64,000 bases of DNA from Eupeodes corollae (GCF_945859685.1 NC_079147.1:168871174-168935173), one strand, 5' to 3'. Positions 44,400 to 56,480 are shown, numbered from the stretch's first letter. Numbers and translations: made by a program. Notes: generated by a model from the letters alone, not told the origin.

Positions 44400-44890
44400 T
44401 TTACGAATGAATCGAATGATATGGAATTTCAGGAATTTCAACTCAGAAGCCCAGTGCAAAGCCAGCCACATACATAGCTGAAAATGCTAAGATTATATGT
44501 GTGTATATACACTACAATGCAATTCGGGAGCGGGACACCCAAAAACATCATCACTAAGTGAAAATTCTATTGCACATCAACCATATGTGCAGAGCAACGG
44601 CGGCGCTAACAAGAAATTATTCTTCGTCCAGCAGATTTTTGGGCACGAGCGCAACAACAACCACATTAACGTTGCGCATCCTCATCATCTACGACGTTGA
44701 CGATCGAATCGAAATCAGACCATCAACATACACGTGCGCAGGCCACACCCTTTTTCATAGTGTCGTGATAAGCGGTACTTGCGACCGAGAACGACGTCAT
44801 CGAAGGAAAATAAATATCAACGGGTAACTGCCAGCTGCAGCAGCAAAATAAAAAAATAGTCAAAAGAAATACTAATAAAAAATGTTTTAA
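44400..44890. other. GC-richer segment with two overlapping short plus-strand ORFs
   Basis: Frames at 44497-44700 and 44558-44827 are open, but neither shows a recognisable domain. Base composition differs from the surrounding AT-rich DNA. It may be 5' regulatory sequence of the SAM-domain gene. Confidence 0.3.
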
Positions 44891-46551
44891 TGAATGGCGA
44901 AAGTCACGTTACCATAGACCCCCGTCCCCCCTTGTCCCACCTTGTCAAACTCAGCAAGAGCCCATGATATTTATATAATATAAAATATCATCAAATAGAC
45001 AAAGCAAATATTGGTATTGAGAAATATTCTGCAATTCTTCCATCGAGAGAATCAAAAATCTATGTAGCTATGTAATGTAAATGCATAAATACGCATAGCA
45101 CTTTGGGCGTATTGTATTTGTATTGTAGATAGTAAGCGAAGTAACAAAAAAAAACATAATAAAAAATTGGATTGAGTGCATGCAAATCACCATATAAATA
45201 TTTTTAAATTATTACCCTGAAAAGACTAGATTAAGACTAAAAGAATTGTAATATACTGTTTAGATTTTTTCTTAAATCAGCAAATAGGTATTTCGTAAAT
45301 TACAATATTGCAGCTTCAATATTTATATTGTGATTATATTTTATTGATTTGAGAATTGAGAATGCTTAAATCACCGCATACATTTCGCAAAACAAGATTA
45401 ATGAGTAGTCAAATTAAATTATTCCTCTAAAGTAGTAGATTGCGACTCAAAAGTTGCAATTTACTTTGATTTCAACAAGCTCGAATTATAACTTTTGATA
45501 ATAATTACCAAATTATAAAATTTTGTATTTTACGAAGATTTGAATGCTGAATTACAACTTTCTCATTCATTTTATAATAAAATCGTCTTGATTTACTAAA
45601 AAAAGGGTTTTCGTAAATTGCAACCTAAAATTTTGCAATTAGTGATTTTTCAATTCTCTCCGTGCAGAGCTCTTGAGTTCAATCCCTGCCTGTTCCATCT
45701 AAAAAGTTTTTTTCAGGCGTACTGCCTCTTGCGAGGAATTGAAAAATCCTCCAAGAGTAATTGCATTTAATATTTTATAATATATTGCGACATAATACCC
45801 AACTGATATAATTTTGAAAAACAAATCAATTGCCCATTTTTTTTAAGTACAAAAAAATGAATAAAAAAAATAAATGTCACTTTGAATACTTTACGAACAA
45901 AAATTGATTTTATCTCCAAAATAATTGTATGCAAAGCAAAATAACGTTTTTAACGTATGGTCAAATTTTTAAATCGTATTGACAGTTTTTTTTACAAAAA
46001 ATTAAAACATACAAATTAATTTTCTATTTAAATATCTTTTTAAAAATTAGAGATATTGCCTTAAAAATAATTGTATCTTATAGAAAATATTGTTTTCGGC
46101 ATAGATTAAATTTTTTATAAAAATCAAACACTCAATTTTTTCATAAAAATTAAAATCCACAAACAATAGTACGCAAAATTGGTAAAAATTGATGTTCGAT
46201 TCTTGATATCTTTTAACTGAAGGTATTGACTCCAAAATAATTTCATTCTGTTCTAAACCTTGTCGGTAACGTAAGATATTATTCTTAGAAAACTCAATAT
46301 GTATTTGTTTAAATATGAAATACAAATTCTCCTTTTCTACTAAAATTCTTAAAAATTGGTTATCGCCTACAGATCTCTTTAACAAAAGTAGATTTTGAAA
46401 TCAAACTATTTCATTAATATGAAAAATATTGTTGGAAATTTTTAAGTTAATCTTATAGAAAAATTCAACTGACAACGTTAAAAAAAAAATTAACACGAAA
46501 ACCTACAAAAAAACAACAAAAAAAATAATAAATATTTATCTCACATGAAAT

Positions 46552-46998
46552 AAATAAATAAATTGGGTGACGCAACAGTCCGTTGGGAACTAGTCACTTA
46601 CAACTCTTAACCATGCCTGTGTGCGAGTAATGTTGTCAGGAATGGAGGGGACCTACAGTTTATGTGCCGAATCCGAACAACTAATTTTAAGAAAGCACTT
46701 TTTCATGACAAGAGTTACTCTTGGAGAATTTGTCAATTCCTCTCAAGAGGCAGTGCCCGTGAAAAGACTTAAGATGGCATATGTAGGGATCGAACCCAAG
46801 ACCTCTGGCTTGACAGTACAACGCACTTTTTTTTTTTTTTTTTTCAAATTCATTTTATTTATTCAATCTTAAACCTATCTTAAAGCTAGACAAAAATTCA
46901 TAAAACTAGCCTAATTATCCATAACTTACAACTAACTTAATGGTCCCATACGGACGGTGACAGTACAACGCACTAACCATCATGCCACGGGTACTACT
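46552..46998 (-). repeat. SINE copy with 13 bp TSD, containing a LINE-A insertion
   Basis: TCTCACATGAAAT flanks it at 46539-46551 and 46998-47010. The 3' tail is (AAAT)n read on the plus strand. The tRNA-like head is split at its A-box region by LINE-A (46828-46957). Confidence 0.9.
46828..46957 (-). mobile_element. LINE-A, very short 3' copy
   Basis: TGACAGTACAACGCAC is duplicated at 46811-46826 and 46958-46973. The insert is a T run followed by the reverse of the LINE-A 3' UTR (compare 7840-7965), ~130 bp in all. Confidence 0.93.
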
Positions 46999-47065
46999 CT
47001 CACATGAAATATTGTTATGAATATTTTGTTAAGGTTTTATGGCAAGGCGGGGTGGGAAGTTATCT

Positions 47066-47394
47066 GTAAGCATATTATCAACATAATTAATTGGAATCGC
47101 TTTGTTGGTGTTACATTAATTAAACAACATAAACTAAGACGTCGCTATGACATTATTTGCTTTTAAGTATTATGCCAATTTAACATATAGTTGAATTATT
47201 AAATGTTGGTATGGTTGGTATGTTTCATGCAGTGGTCGATTTTACCTTTGAAGTGTAGCTCGACTATTTTTGAACTTTATATTTTATAACCTGAAATCTG
47301 TATACTTTCCCAGCTATTTCAATAATATATTAGTGGTATATATTTGCAGTCAACTGCGTTCTTTGAACGAAAATTTAGGCCAAGGCAATTAGTT
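47066..47394. other. No gene recognised
   Basis: AT-rich intergenic sequence with nothing attributable. Confidence 0.3.
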
Positions 47395-47860
47395 TGTTTT
47401 TCAAGTGTCATAAACTTCAAACTCAGAACTTTACTTCACTAACCTCCACCTTCAGCTGATCGTTCAAAAATTACCAATAACTTCATTCTACACCTACATT
47501 CTACAAAACATTAATCAGGCAAGCTACGAGTCCATCACAATTTGTATTTTGAATTGTAAAGAAGTACTAGTTATTTCTTTTCCAAACTGACAAGGAACCT
47601 TTTAACAGAAAGCACTAAATAAAGTTGTGCAGAAAATAAATAAGTCATAGATTAATAAAGTTCAGCTTTCGGTTGAATGAAAAAAACATGGTCAACTGTC
47701 ATTTTGACACTTGGCTTAATAGTTAGAGAGATTTTCTTGACTTACTTTCCAGTCAACTTTCCATTAAAGCTGCCTTAATTGGATGGTAATTTTTTGGCAG
47801 CTGGCCAATCAGATACTAGAAACTTGGCTAACTTTCAAGTTCCTTATGTCGTCTGAACCT
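47395..47860. mobile_element. Partial copy of the inverted-repeat MITE at 24660
   Basis: ACTTCACTAACCTCCACCTT and TTTTTTGGCAGCTGGCCAAT match 24920-24960 and 24990-25015. The right terminal arm ends CGTCTGAACC at ~47860. The left arm was not found. Confidence 0.55.
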
Positions 47861-48244
47861 ATCCAGTATCTCTCATTTATCTTAAATTCACTTAAATACC
47901 ATGGATCTTTTAGTGTTTTGATTTTAGTTTTCAATTGCGAAACAAATGCAATATTTACAAAACAATCCTTCTGCTTTTTCGGCTTGGAAATGCTTTATTA
48001 ATTATTCATAATATTTTGTTTTGAATTTGTCAAAGACTGGCACAAAGATATGTCAAATAAATTTGGGAAGAAATTTGACGGGAGGTGTGTCTCACAATGA
48101 CAATTGTGCATTATAAATGGAACACACTTTATAAAACTAGATTAATTGCGTCAGCTTTTAAGTGATAATAAAAAAGTATGGTAAGACATCGAATTTTTAC
48201 ATCGATATGTTGAATAAGTTTTCCATTAAAGTCGTACGGGTCTG

Positions 48245-49020
48245 CTTGATTTATTTATTGAATTCGTTAAACTTAAGATTAATATTACATTTGTGCTTAG
48301 ATTAATAGATTTGCAATGCTCTAAGCAATTTGCAAAAAAAGCTAAACTTAAGTATTGACACAATTTACTTTAAATGTTTTATTTTTAAAATCATCGCTTG
48401 CGGAATATACTAAAAAGTAATACTTGTTGTAAACTAAAATCAATTGGTTAAGGGGACTGTTTTTTACCATAGTTCGATCTGCTTGATATAGGAAGTAAAA
48501 AAACTTGTCTTCTAATACTTGAACGGCTATAAATAAAGTTTAATTGTTCCAAAATTGGTGGTGATATGAGTGACCCATTGATTAATTTTATAATAAAGCT
48601 CTCTGTGTTTAGAAAGCGATGGAAGACTTATGAGCGTGAGTCTATGAGTGTAGGGCGGAAGTTCGAGCCTATTGGACCATGGGAAGAAACGGAGGCAGAA
48701 GCGCATGAATCTTCTTTGTAATCCTTATATTTTGTTTATATGAACAGAATAAAAGGGGACCCATATTATGCAGCCATATTCCAATATTGGTCTTACAAAT
48801 GATATGTAAAGAATTTTAAGAATATAAGGGTCGCGAAAATCATGTGAAAACCGTTGTATAAATCCGAGTGTCTTATTTTCTTTTTTAATAATATAGCTAT
48901 AATGATTAGTAAAAGTTAATTTTGATTCAAGAATAATACTTAGGTCAGAAAAAGTAGAGAGTTTAGTCAAATAAGAAGAGTCTAATTGATAATTGAAAGT
49001 CAAAACATTTTTTTTGGGTG
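48245..49020 (-). mobile_element. LINE, RT thumb and C-terminus
   Basis: The minus strand reads FSDLSIILESKLTFTNHYSY, KTLGFIQRFSHDF, and LYISFVRPILEYGCIIWVPF (49003-48725), a typical Jockey/CR1 block. Degenerate C-terminal coding continues to ~48480, then a 3' UTR. It is 5'-truncated. Confidence 0.85.
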
Positions 49021-49103
49021 TAAAACTGATGTTGATCGATTTCCTCTAAGGTTCTCCTTGCTTAAGTGTATATTGCCCGTGTATTCAATATCCATATGAT
49101 ATA

Positions 49104-49612
49104 CTAGCGGCCCGTCCCGGCTTCGCACGGGTAGAAATAAATGGGTACAGATATTTAAGTTATAAGCATGCTAATTAAAACGATCATGAATCACTAAATA
49201 AGAAAAAAAATGTATGCTTATCTTAAAGCCTTCCTGTACGCTACTTTAGCTGTGGTATTTGTAGGTGGCAAAAAAACGTATTGGTTTTCAGGAGTGCCAC
49301 ATACGATTGCGCGTGCGAAAAGCACTCTTTCCTTAAATCTATACCAACTATGGAAAAAGTTTGTACCTGGAAAAACATTATTTCAACGGCTGGTACATAC
49401 ATAAGTACATCTGACGCACTGTGTAGGATATTAGAGTTGTACCTATTTAGGTTTATCCATGCGAAGCCGGGTAAATATAACCTATGTTACTCAGTGAAAA
49501 TTTAGCTTTCTAATGAAAAAAGAACTATTAAAATCGGTCCAGTACTTTTTGAGTTTATTCGTTACACACAAAAATACAAATCTTTCCTCCTTATAATATT
49601 AGTGTAGATGTA
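49104..49612 (+). repeat. Widespread arthropod interspersed repeat
   Basis: It begins ACTAGCGGCCCGTCCCGGCT followed by TCGCACGGGT. It ends ATCTTTCCTCCTTATAATAT then TAGTG. Both phrases are familiar from many arthropod genomes. I cannot name the family with certainty. Confidence 0.55.
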
Positions 49613-52600
49613 GAAGTGTAGATAGTGTAGAAGTGTGAAATTCTAATTCGAGTCTGTTTTGAAGTATCTACTTAAATAAAAAAAGAAAAAAGTTTTGTTT
49701 TAGCTAAACTAAAAGGTCCAATATTCTATAACTTGAATCTCTTAGAGTTCGCCTTTTTCCGTTTTAACTAAACTAAAAGTCCATATTTTCTGAAACCTTT
49801 CCAATTCTTCGCCATCTTGGGTTTTTTAGTTTAAAAAAAAAATGAAACTTAAATATTTTGATCAATCATTGAAAGTACCTAATTGTTAATTGTTTTCTTT
49901 TTCCATTGTAACACATATTTATTATTTACTATTTTTTTATTCTTTAAATTACTTTGCCACTTTAACAAAACAACATTTAAAAAGTTGATCACATGTTTGT
50001 TATATTATTTATATGTTCTTTATTTAATATTCCATAATTGTATAGGTACTCCTTTTTCTCATTGTAAATATCTTGATAATATTCGGTAGACGGCTTTAAT
50101 GCCATGCTTGTAAGTTTTTGTTCTATTGTAAATTATTATGTATCGTTTTTAATGAATAAAGATTTACCTATCTATCAATCAATAATAAATTTTTCAAAAA
50201 ATATGTCCGGACATGGAATCACCTTTTATCACGAAACAGTAAAGAAACCAATTTATATGAGTGATAATCGGGTAGAGAAAATTTAAAATAAATTTCTATA
50301 CGGGAAGTTAAAAAACTGTGTTGGGTATACTTAGATTTCAGCTTGAATTAATGGTTTACAAAACTCAAATTAATTGATATTTAAATAAGGAAATAAAATG
50401 TCACAAAAACATCTGTAAGATATTACAAATTCGAATATTGTATGTGCATAAGTTAAATAGATTACTTGATGTGAATGGCTAATTTGAAAATCACATATTC
50501 ACGACAAACAATTCTCTCAGATAATTTGTTTTACGGTTATAGTAAAATCTATGAAGTTTTACTATAAATTCAGAGATTGTATATGTATAAAAATTCATAC
50601 ATATTTGTATAAATTATTTTAACGAAATCTGATATGGTAAAATCTACAAAAACCTGTCCAAATTACAACCATCCGACCAAAAAGTTAAATTGTTTGATAA
50701 CATTAATATTTAAAACTTACTTGGGAACACAATTTTATATAATATTTATAAAATTTGTTTAAGATGCAAAATCTTACTTATGTTTTAATACAATGATTAT
50801 ATCTTGAAAAGCAATTCGATACCATCAAACATTTATTTTATTGTTTTATTTCTGTTTAAAAAGAGTCAACTTCATAATTTAAATTCTTTGATTATCAGGG
50901 CTTTCTAACTAGGTAAAAGTATGTAATTATATCCACATGAGACTCTTTACCATTTCTTAAAGGTTCACAAAAAGAAACATTGCTGTTTATTAATCGCATA
51001 GAAAATTAAATTTCATATTCAAACAAAAAACTATAAGAACCTGTTTAACATTTCGAGGGCCTGATCCTATGTGATTCTGCCAAAACAGGGCCCTGGTAAG
51101 GACATTGTCGTGTAGTGTGATTATTTTTTTTAGTTTGGTCATTGTACATTCGGTGCCGTTCGAAGTAAGATTTTGTACTTGGTTTTGGTTTACATTTATT
51201 ATACATGGCCGTATTTCTTAAATATAAAAATTGGTCGAGGCATTGGTATTTCATCCAATATTCCCCTGAGCATGTTTGATAAAATACAAATAATTTGCTC
51301 ATTGAAATCGACTTCCTTTTTCCTTGACGCAAGTATTTTTAAGTAAAACCGACTTTTGTTAACGAAAATACTTTGATAACGCTTTTTCATTTTTACTTGT
51401 GTCATAAAGGAACAGTATGGCTATGTTCTGCATCCGTACAAAATTATGAACTCAAGATTTTAATCAAACACAACATTACGATGGTAAAGAAGTGGGTCTC
51501 CCGATTCCGTCCATCTGCCGGTCTGTCCTCGACCCTACAGCCCTAACCTTCTTCTTCAAACTTCAAACGTGGAAGTAAATGTCTTAAGCAGATTAGCGTT
51601 AGGCATTTTTTATAAGACCAAAAATAGCAGGCCAATCGAAAATTCCAATTTTCTCAAAAACGAACCAATAGATTTTTATTAAATTTTTTATTTTAATCTT
51701 AATTTTGTTTTCACAACTTGGCTTCTTTTAATAGAAAAAGTATATTTTTGTATTGCTTAAGAAGAATATACCCCGCATAGTTTTTAATTTTCTAAAAAAC
51801 TCATGAACCGATTTCATTTCTGTATGCACTAGTTTTTGATTTTTAAAAAAAAGATAATTTGTTTTCTTTCAAAATTTGTTGTCTCCCAAACGGGTCCACA
51901 TTTTTTTACGAAAATGAAATACAAATTGTATATTAATATATTCTAAACAACTGCATACCAAAAATATTCATAAACCAAAATTTTTAATTTTATTTTTTTT
52001 TCAAAAAACATTTCTGAAAAATTAAGGTTTTTTTAGAAACAAACGGCACTACAATTTTTGAAAACAAACTTCAAACAATCTGAAATAAAAGATACTATTT
52101 TATACATACTCTTTGGATACAGGAGCAAGTTCGTGCGATTCAGTCATGCATTTTATGTCTAATTAACACAAACAAACATGAAACTTTAGTACTAGCCTTT
52201 TCCATGCTTCCTATAATATCGGCCAAGGGCCTACATTCGAACATTCAAATCTAACACCTCCTAATCTTTCTAGAATCTTCATTCTATTATGTCAGTTCCA
52301 CAAACAATTAAGAAATACATATTTTCCACATCTCGCAAACCTGAACTATGGCCTTCCAACAATAGCTATACGTATCAAAATTGATTGAATTAAAATTATA
52401 GTCAATGCTTTGACTGTTTCTCAAATAAAGCTCTTTTATATAAACGGTCTATTTCATGGCTAATACAAAACAAACGTATTATATGAAAATATATCATTAT
52501 GAAAGCAGTTTGAAGAAATGTGTGGGTCAAGAGACTGAAATGATAAATAAAGTGATTCTCAATTTTTGTATCAACATGGTTGCATATGAACTTCAATGAG

Positions 52601-52666
52601 TTAGACCGTTACAATGAACTGCGCTAATTTGTATGAATGCTCAATAACTCTTGAACTCAATATACA
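49613..52666. other. No gene recognised
   Basis: AT-rich. 50040-50190, with AATGAATAAAGATTTACCTA, looks like a LINE 3' UTR. The minus-strand ORF 51332-51045 matches nothing I know. Confidence 0.35.
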
Positions 52667-52978
52667 CTATGAATGTGTATGGATGTATGTCCTTTGAGAG
52701 GAATAAAAATCGAAAATCACCCGCAATAAACGGTCTATAAGGAACCTCAGTGTGTAATCAAACAATAGTATGATGCTGTTCAAAGGAACATCTTGACCAT
52801 AAAGCAAACGACGATCATCTGCTCCGAGAACACCACCATCATGAGTGTTTTGCGCGCTATAGGCTCTGTAGAGTTTTTTTTTGTAAATGTAATTGTAAAG
52901 AGCATGACTCTGAGGGACATTAATCTTAAATGATCGAAGGATCGAAAGATCGTCCCAGTCGTCTCCATTAGAATCCAT
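52667..52978 (-). CDS. Unrecognised 103-codon ORF
   Basis: It starts ATG at 52978 with MDSNGDDWDDLSILRSFKIN. It continues with a mixed, soluble-looking sequence (AQNTHDGGVLGADDRRLLYG) and then a hydrophobic C-terminus. Amino-acid composition in the first ~75 codons looks coding-like, but I recognise no domain. No convincing splice donor was found, and the final ~25 codons may be intronic. It could be a first exon or chance. Confidence 0.3.
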   Translation of the reverse strand: MDSNGDDWDDLSILRSFKINVPQSHALYNYIYKKKLYRAYSAQNTHDGGVLGADDRRLLYGQDVPLNSIILLFDYTLRFLIDRLLRVIFDFYSSQRTYIHTHS

Positions 52979-53223
52979 TGTGTAACCTACACCCTTATTT
53001 GACCCACAAGAACATTATTCACATTTTTCATTCATAGCTCGTATATAGAGGAAAATCAATAAGGCACCAAGAAACGACATTTAAATCTTTAAGATATAAA
53101 ACTACAACAGTAAGGCAATATCCATACTATGGTGCACCAAAAAAGGTCAAACGGCTGCAAGTCTGAAATGCCCTTTGCCTTTCCTCTGTCATCTCAGGAG
53201 TCTAATTCAGTTAGAGATTACTC

Positions 53224-53600
53224 TTAAGAAGAAGTGTGCTGATGTCCTTCCTTCCTTTTTGATCCTCCAAAGATACATTTATGTTCATTTGATTGCTCGA
53301 GAAAAATAAATCGGTAAAAGAAGAAGAAGAAGAAAAGGAAGAAGGAACAGATGAAAAGTACTGCCCTCTGGTTAGTAAGTTGACCCCTAAGTCCCCTTAA
53401 GATCTTGTATGTTCTATAGTACCTTTGCCAGGAGACGTATGTATGTGTTTTATTAAGAATACCTAGCTTACGCACATAAAATTCGGATTTGTCCATAAAG
53501 GTGTCGCATGGACACTTTGGGTCTATTATTTTCCAACTGAAGACACATTTTACTTCAATCAATACATCTGATCCTGAGAACAATAAAGAATACAGATCAT
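53224..53600 (-). pseudogene. YqaJ-like nuclease remnant
   Basis: The minus strand reads GSDVLIEVKCVFSWKIIDPK (53577-53517), resembling the liEVKCP core of YqaJ-type PD-(D/E)XK exonucleases. LNKTHTYVSWQRYYRTYKIL then GQLTNQRAVLF follows where the family has HxYYxQxQGQL. The second half reads with a small insertion. YqaJ-type proteins occur as second genes in ISL2EU-like elements and in some viruses. No partner is visible here, and the C-terminal part is a low-complexity phenylalanine run. Confidence 0.4.
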
Positions 53601-53604
53601 ACAC

Positions 53605-54699
53605 TTAGTTTTTACCTGACTTAAAACCTTAAAAAACTGAACTCGTTCATCCTTTTTGCAAACACGATAATGAAATGCTTTTGTTTCCTTACTTTTTTTG
53701 TGAAATCTTATACCTATATAATTGATCAAAAGATGTCCACTTTTACTATTGATTTTGGTCCTTGCTATCAACATATACATGCAGTAGATATGTTTTTAGT
53801 TGTTTATGGACGCTTGTGTATGTAATATACTAATAATAGAATGGGGACATAGTTATTTTCTTAATTTTCATTCTTAAAAATACCTCATAAATATTCCATG
53901 ATGGACACCTTGTAGTCGGAAAAAGATTTCTATTTCGGTTGTTCACATATCCATACGCACAGATGACAACAAGGACCTCCAAATAAGTATAAGAGCGACC
54001 CATGTGACTTATGTTATGAACATAACATCTGCAATTAAAATATCGTTCTAAATATTTGTTCAGACATCAAATTAACACACAATGATGCAAATGAGGAACT
54101 CGCACTTAAAATGTCGTAAGAGGTAGTCGAAGGCGGAATAGGTCTCAAATTTGAGTGATCTATGTATGTAAAACTTTGATGGCAACTCTAAACAGGACGA
54201 AAAGACGCGTGGTCGAAGTAAGGTGCTAGTTTCAGTGGAAGACAGATGTTCTTTTAACGCTAGTTTAACGTCAAGACTAGTTTCAATATAAAATTATTCT
54301 TTCTTCATCAAAGTTGGTACGTAAGAGTATGGAATGCATGTATCACTATTATGCTTTGCACTTTTTGATGTTTGTTCTTCGTTTAAGTCTTAGAAAATAT
54401 AAGTAATTAATTTATATTAACTTTTTAACAAGAGTATACCTTCATTTATTCATGATATATCAAGAGTCGAATATTATTTTGTGCCAAATTTTGTGCCAAG
54501 TTTTGGTAGATTTTAATTTGTATGACTGTTGAATTTTTATACAAAATTGACTGAATGTCGAACACAATACTTTCTAAAAGGTGAAATTAGTTTGATTATA
54601 AAACTTTTAATATTTGAAAAGGTATTTGAGTCGAGAATACCTTTTTGCGAACTCTTAGTAATGTTTTTTATATATTTTGGGTTAACCACCCAGACAATT
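53605..54699. other. No gene recognised
   Basis: AT-rich, with short ORFs. 54430-54690 might be a highly diverged part of the R1.1 copy that follows. Confidence 0.3.
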
Positions 54700-54946
54700 T
54701 TTGTTATTGTCTGTTGAACAAAATTTCCATATCCTTACTGATTCTTGAGATATGGACGACTAAAAAAGCTTTTCGAATGTACGGACATACGGACGTACGA
54801 AAGTACGTATGTATTTACATACGCCCCCACAGAATCTCGCTTAAAATCTTTTCTTCATACTCTAAGCATTTTGAAACGTCAAGAAATATACAAATTTTCA
54901 ACTCGACAAATCGAACCGATTACAATAACTTCCTATTGGAAGTCAA
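54700..54946 (-). repeat. R1.1 repeat, 5' part
   Basis: This is the inverse of the R1.1 start: ACTTCCAATAGGAAGTTATT read from 54946 inward, then the GTACG-rich block (54780-54815) and the CTCAAGAA-type block. Confidence 0.7.
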
Positions 54947-54956
54947 AATAAATATG

Positions 54957-55240
54957 TTAGGTTGCGCAACAGTTGAAAACTAGGGTTTAGTGACTCACAA
55001 CTCTCAACCATTCCTGTGTGCAAGTAATGTTGTTAGTGATGGAGAGGACCAACAGTTTAAAGCCGAATCCGAACGGCTAATTTGAGAAAACACTTTTCCT
55101 AAAAAAAATTACTCTTGGAGCCTTTTTTCAATTCCTCGCAAAAAGCAGTACCCGTAAAAAGAACTTTAGAAGGCATAGGCTAGGCAGGGATTGAACCCAT
55201 GAACTCTGACATGATTAGTCCAACACAGTAACCTTAAGCA
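54957..55240 (-). repeat. Diverged SINE copy
   Basis: GTTGCGCAACAGTTGAAAAC to CAGGGATTGAACCCATGA follows the full SINE layout with ~15-20% visible change. It abuts the R1.1 end. No TSD was resolved, and it appears older than the other copies. Confidence 0.8.
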
Positions 55241-56219
55241 GTATGTATTGTTTTCATTACATATATGTATGTATATGCTTACATGTGCAAGAACAATTTA
55301 TTTCATCTCATTAATTTGAATCTAACAATCTGAGGTAACGGAAAACCGCGATCATTTAAAGATAAAATACTTTCCTTAATGCCATGAAGATAATCAATGA
55401 ATAGAAAGCGTGCGGCACACGCTTTTCCTTGGTATGCAACTTCATATAATCTTAAAGGACCACTTAAGATTGAATTTAAAAAAAATACTTGAACCTAGGA
55501 ACGCCTTAACCCCTAAACAAAAATTCTTAGATGTGATCTCCCGTTTATTTAATGTGTTGATCTAGGGTTACCATGTATGACCTTTTTCTATAGGCATATA
55601 ATCTTATTCCTTGCATCGATCCTTAAGAAATCATTTGGGTTCATTTTTTGTTTAAAATCTACATCCTTGTACATATACACAAAGAGCTACCTAAGATGAA
55701 AATTTTGGAATTTATGAAATATGCACTGCAGCACACTTAACATGATTTCAAGATGCATGTACGAGTAGGAAAACGCAACGGCTCCTTGAAATTGAATCAA
55801 ATTACCATAAGGACTTTGGTGACCCAAAAATAGGATGTGATGATGTGTTCTATGCCCTTCGGAGCAGTTGGGTCAATTTTTTTTGGTATTTTGTTAGAAA
55901 ATATGTCAAATGGCTCGAGCTTGTCTCGTTGGGGTGACATTTTGTTTGTTTCAAAAATTTCGAACTGACGCGACGTCTGACAATAAGGAAGCCTTTATTT
56001 TTTGTATTTTAGAGGCCGGGTGTTTGTTAGAAAATTATAATTTGTATGTTCTTTTCCGCGTACTAATTATAAATTTATGACTAGTGCTGGTGGCGTAATA
56101 ATTTTGCTGTTGTAGAAACTGTTTAAGGAAAGAGAGTATTGAAAATCTTTATGCCTACTTTGCCATATTTTTTCCTCTGCAGTTATGTTATATATAAAAC
56201 GAAAACCGTCATAGATCGT
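55241..56219. other. No gene recognised
   Basis: AT-rich. A perfect short palindrome, AGCGTGCGGCACACGCT, lies at 55407-55423. Confidence 0.3.
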
Positions 56220-56480
56220 AAGGGGGATAGTAAGATCACTTTGGAGCCAAGATATGATATCAGTTTTTGGTAGATGGGCTCAATAAAACCATTATTTGCT
56301 GTAGGAGCCAAGATATACGATCAGTTTTTGGTAGACGGGCTCAATAAAAGCATTTTTTGCTGTAGGAGCCAAAATATAATATCAGTTTTTGGTAGATGGG
56401 CTTAATAAAAGCATTTTTTTCTGTGGGAGGGGTAGTCTATTTTCTATTTTTAAGGCGGGAAGGGCAATTTTATAATTTTA
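56220..56480 (+). repeat. Related MITE end with three 61 bp tandem units
   Basis: Units start at 56243, 56304 and 56365 with GGAGCCAAGAT and contain CAGTTTTTGGTAGATGGGCT. Each resembles the TIR of the MITE at 26834 (CGGTTTTTGGTAGAGGGGCT). The sequence after the third unit (GTGGGAGGGGTAGTCTATTT, then GGCGGGAAGGGCAATTT) matches that MITE's interior. The terminal repeat has been tandemly triplicated. Confidence 0.8.

Larger units (their letters stand above)
41055..45667. mobile_element. ~4.6 kb DNA element with CACGGARAGAATT termini
   Basis: The left end is CACGGAAAGAATT (41055) and the inverted right end CACGGAGAGAATT (45667), with one mismatch. It is inserted inside a SINE, leaving at most a 2-3 bp duplication (CA). 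The subterminal regions carry TGCAACTTTTGAGT direct repeats on the left (42329, 42415, 42501) and the inverted form ACTCAAAAGTTGCA on the right (45445). A CAC terminus, short TIR, 2-3 bp duplication and subterminal repeats resemble CMC (CACTA/Mirage/Chapaev) elements. No CMC transposase was found. It contains a SAM-domain gene (43277-44020) and an 832 bp MITE. Confidence 0.55.
41010..45770 (+). repeat. SINE copy split by a CAC-type DNA element
   Basis: The tRNA-like head (ACCCATGGCGTTAGTTAGTG ... ATTGTCATA) is at 41016-41052. The B box (GAGTTCAATCCC) and body (TACTGCCTCTTGCGAGGAAT) are at 45679-45765. Together they make one plus-strand, 3'-truncated SINE interrupted between its A and B boxes. 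A weak ATTTAA repeat flanks it. Confidence 0.75.
40738..47065 (+). repeat. R1.1 repeat copy split by two nested SINE insertions
   Basis: R1.1 sequence is present at 40738-41009, 45771-46551 and 47011-47065, about 1.1 kb in total and colinear with the copy at 37319. The gaps are a SINE carrying a large DNA element (41010-45770) and a SINE carrying a LINE-A (46552-46998). Confidence 0.75.

Noticed and set aside
44497..44827. Two overlapping plus-strand ORFs as genes
   Set aside because: There is no domain, no signal peptide, and neither shows a conserved start context. Composition alone is not enough.
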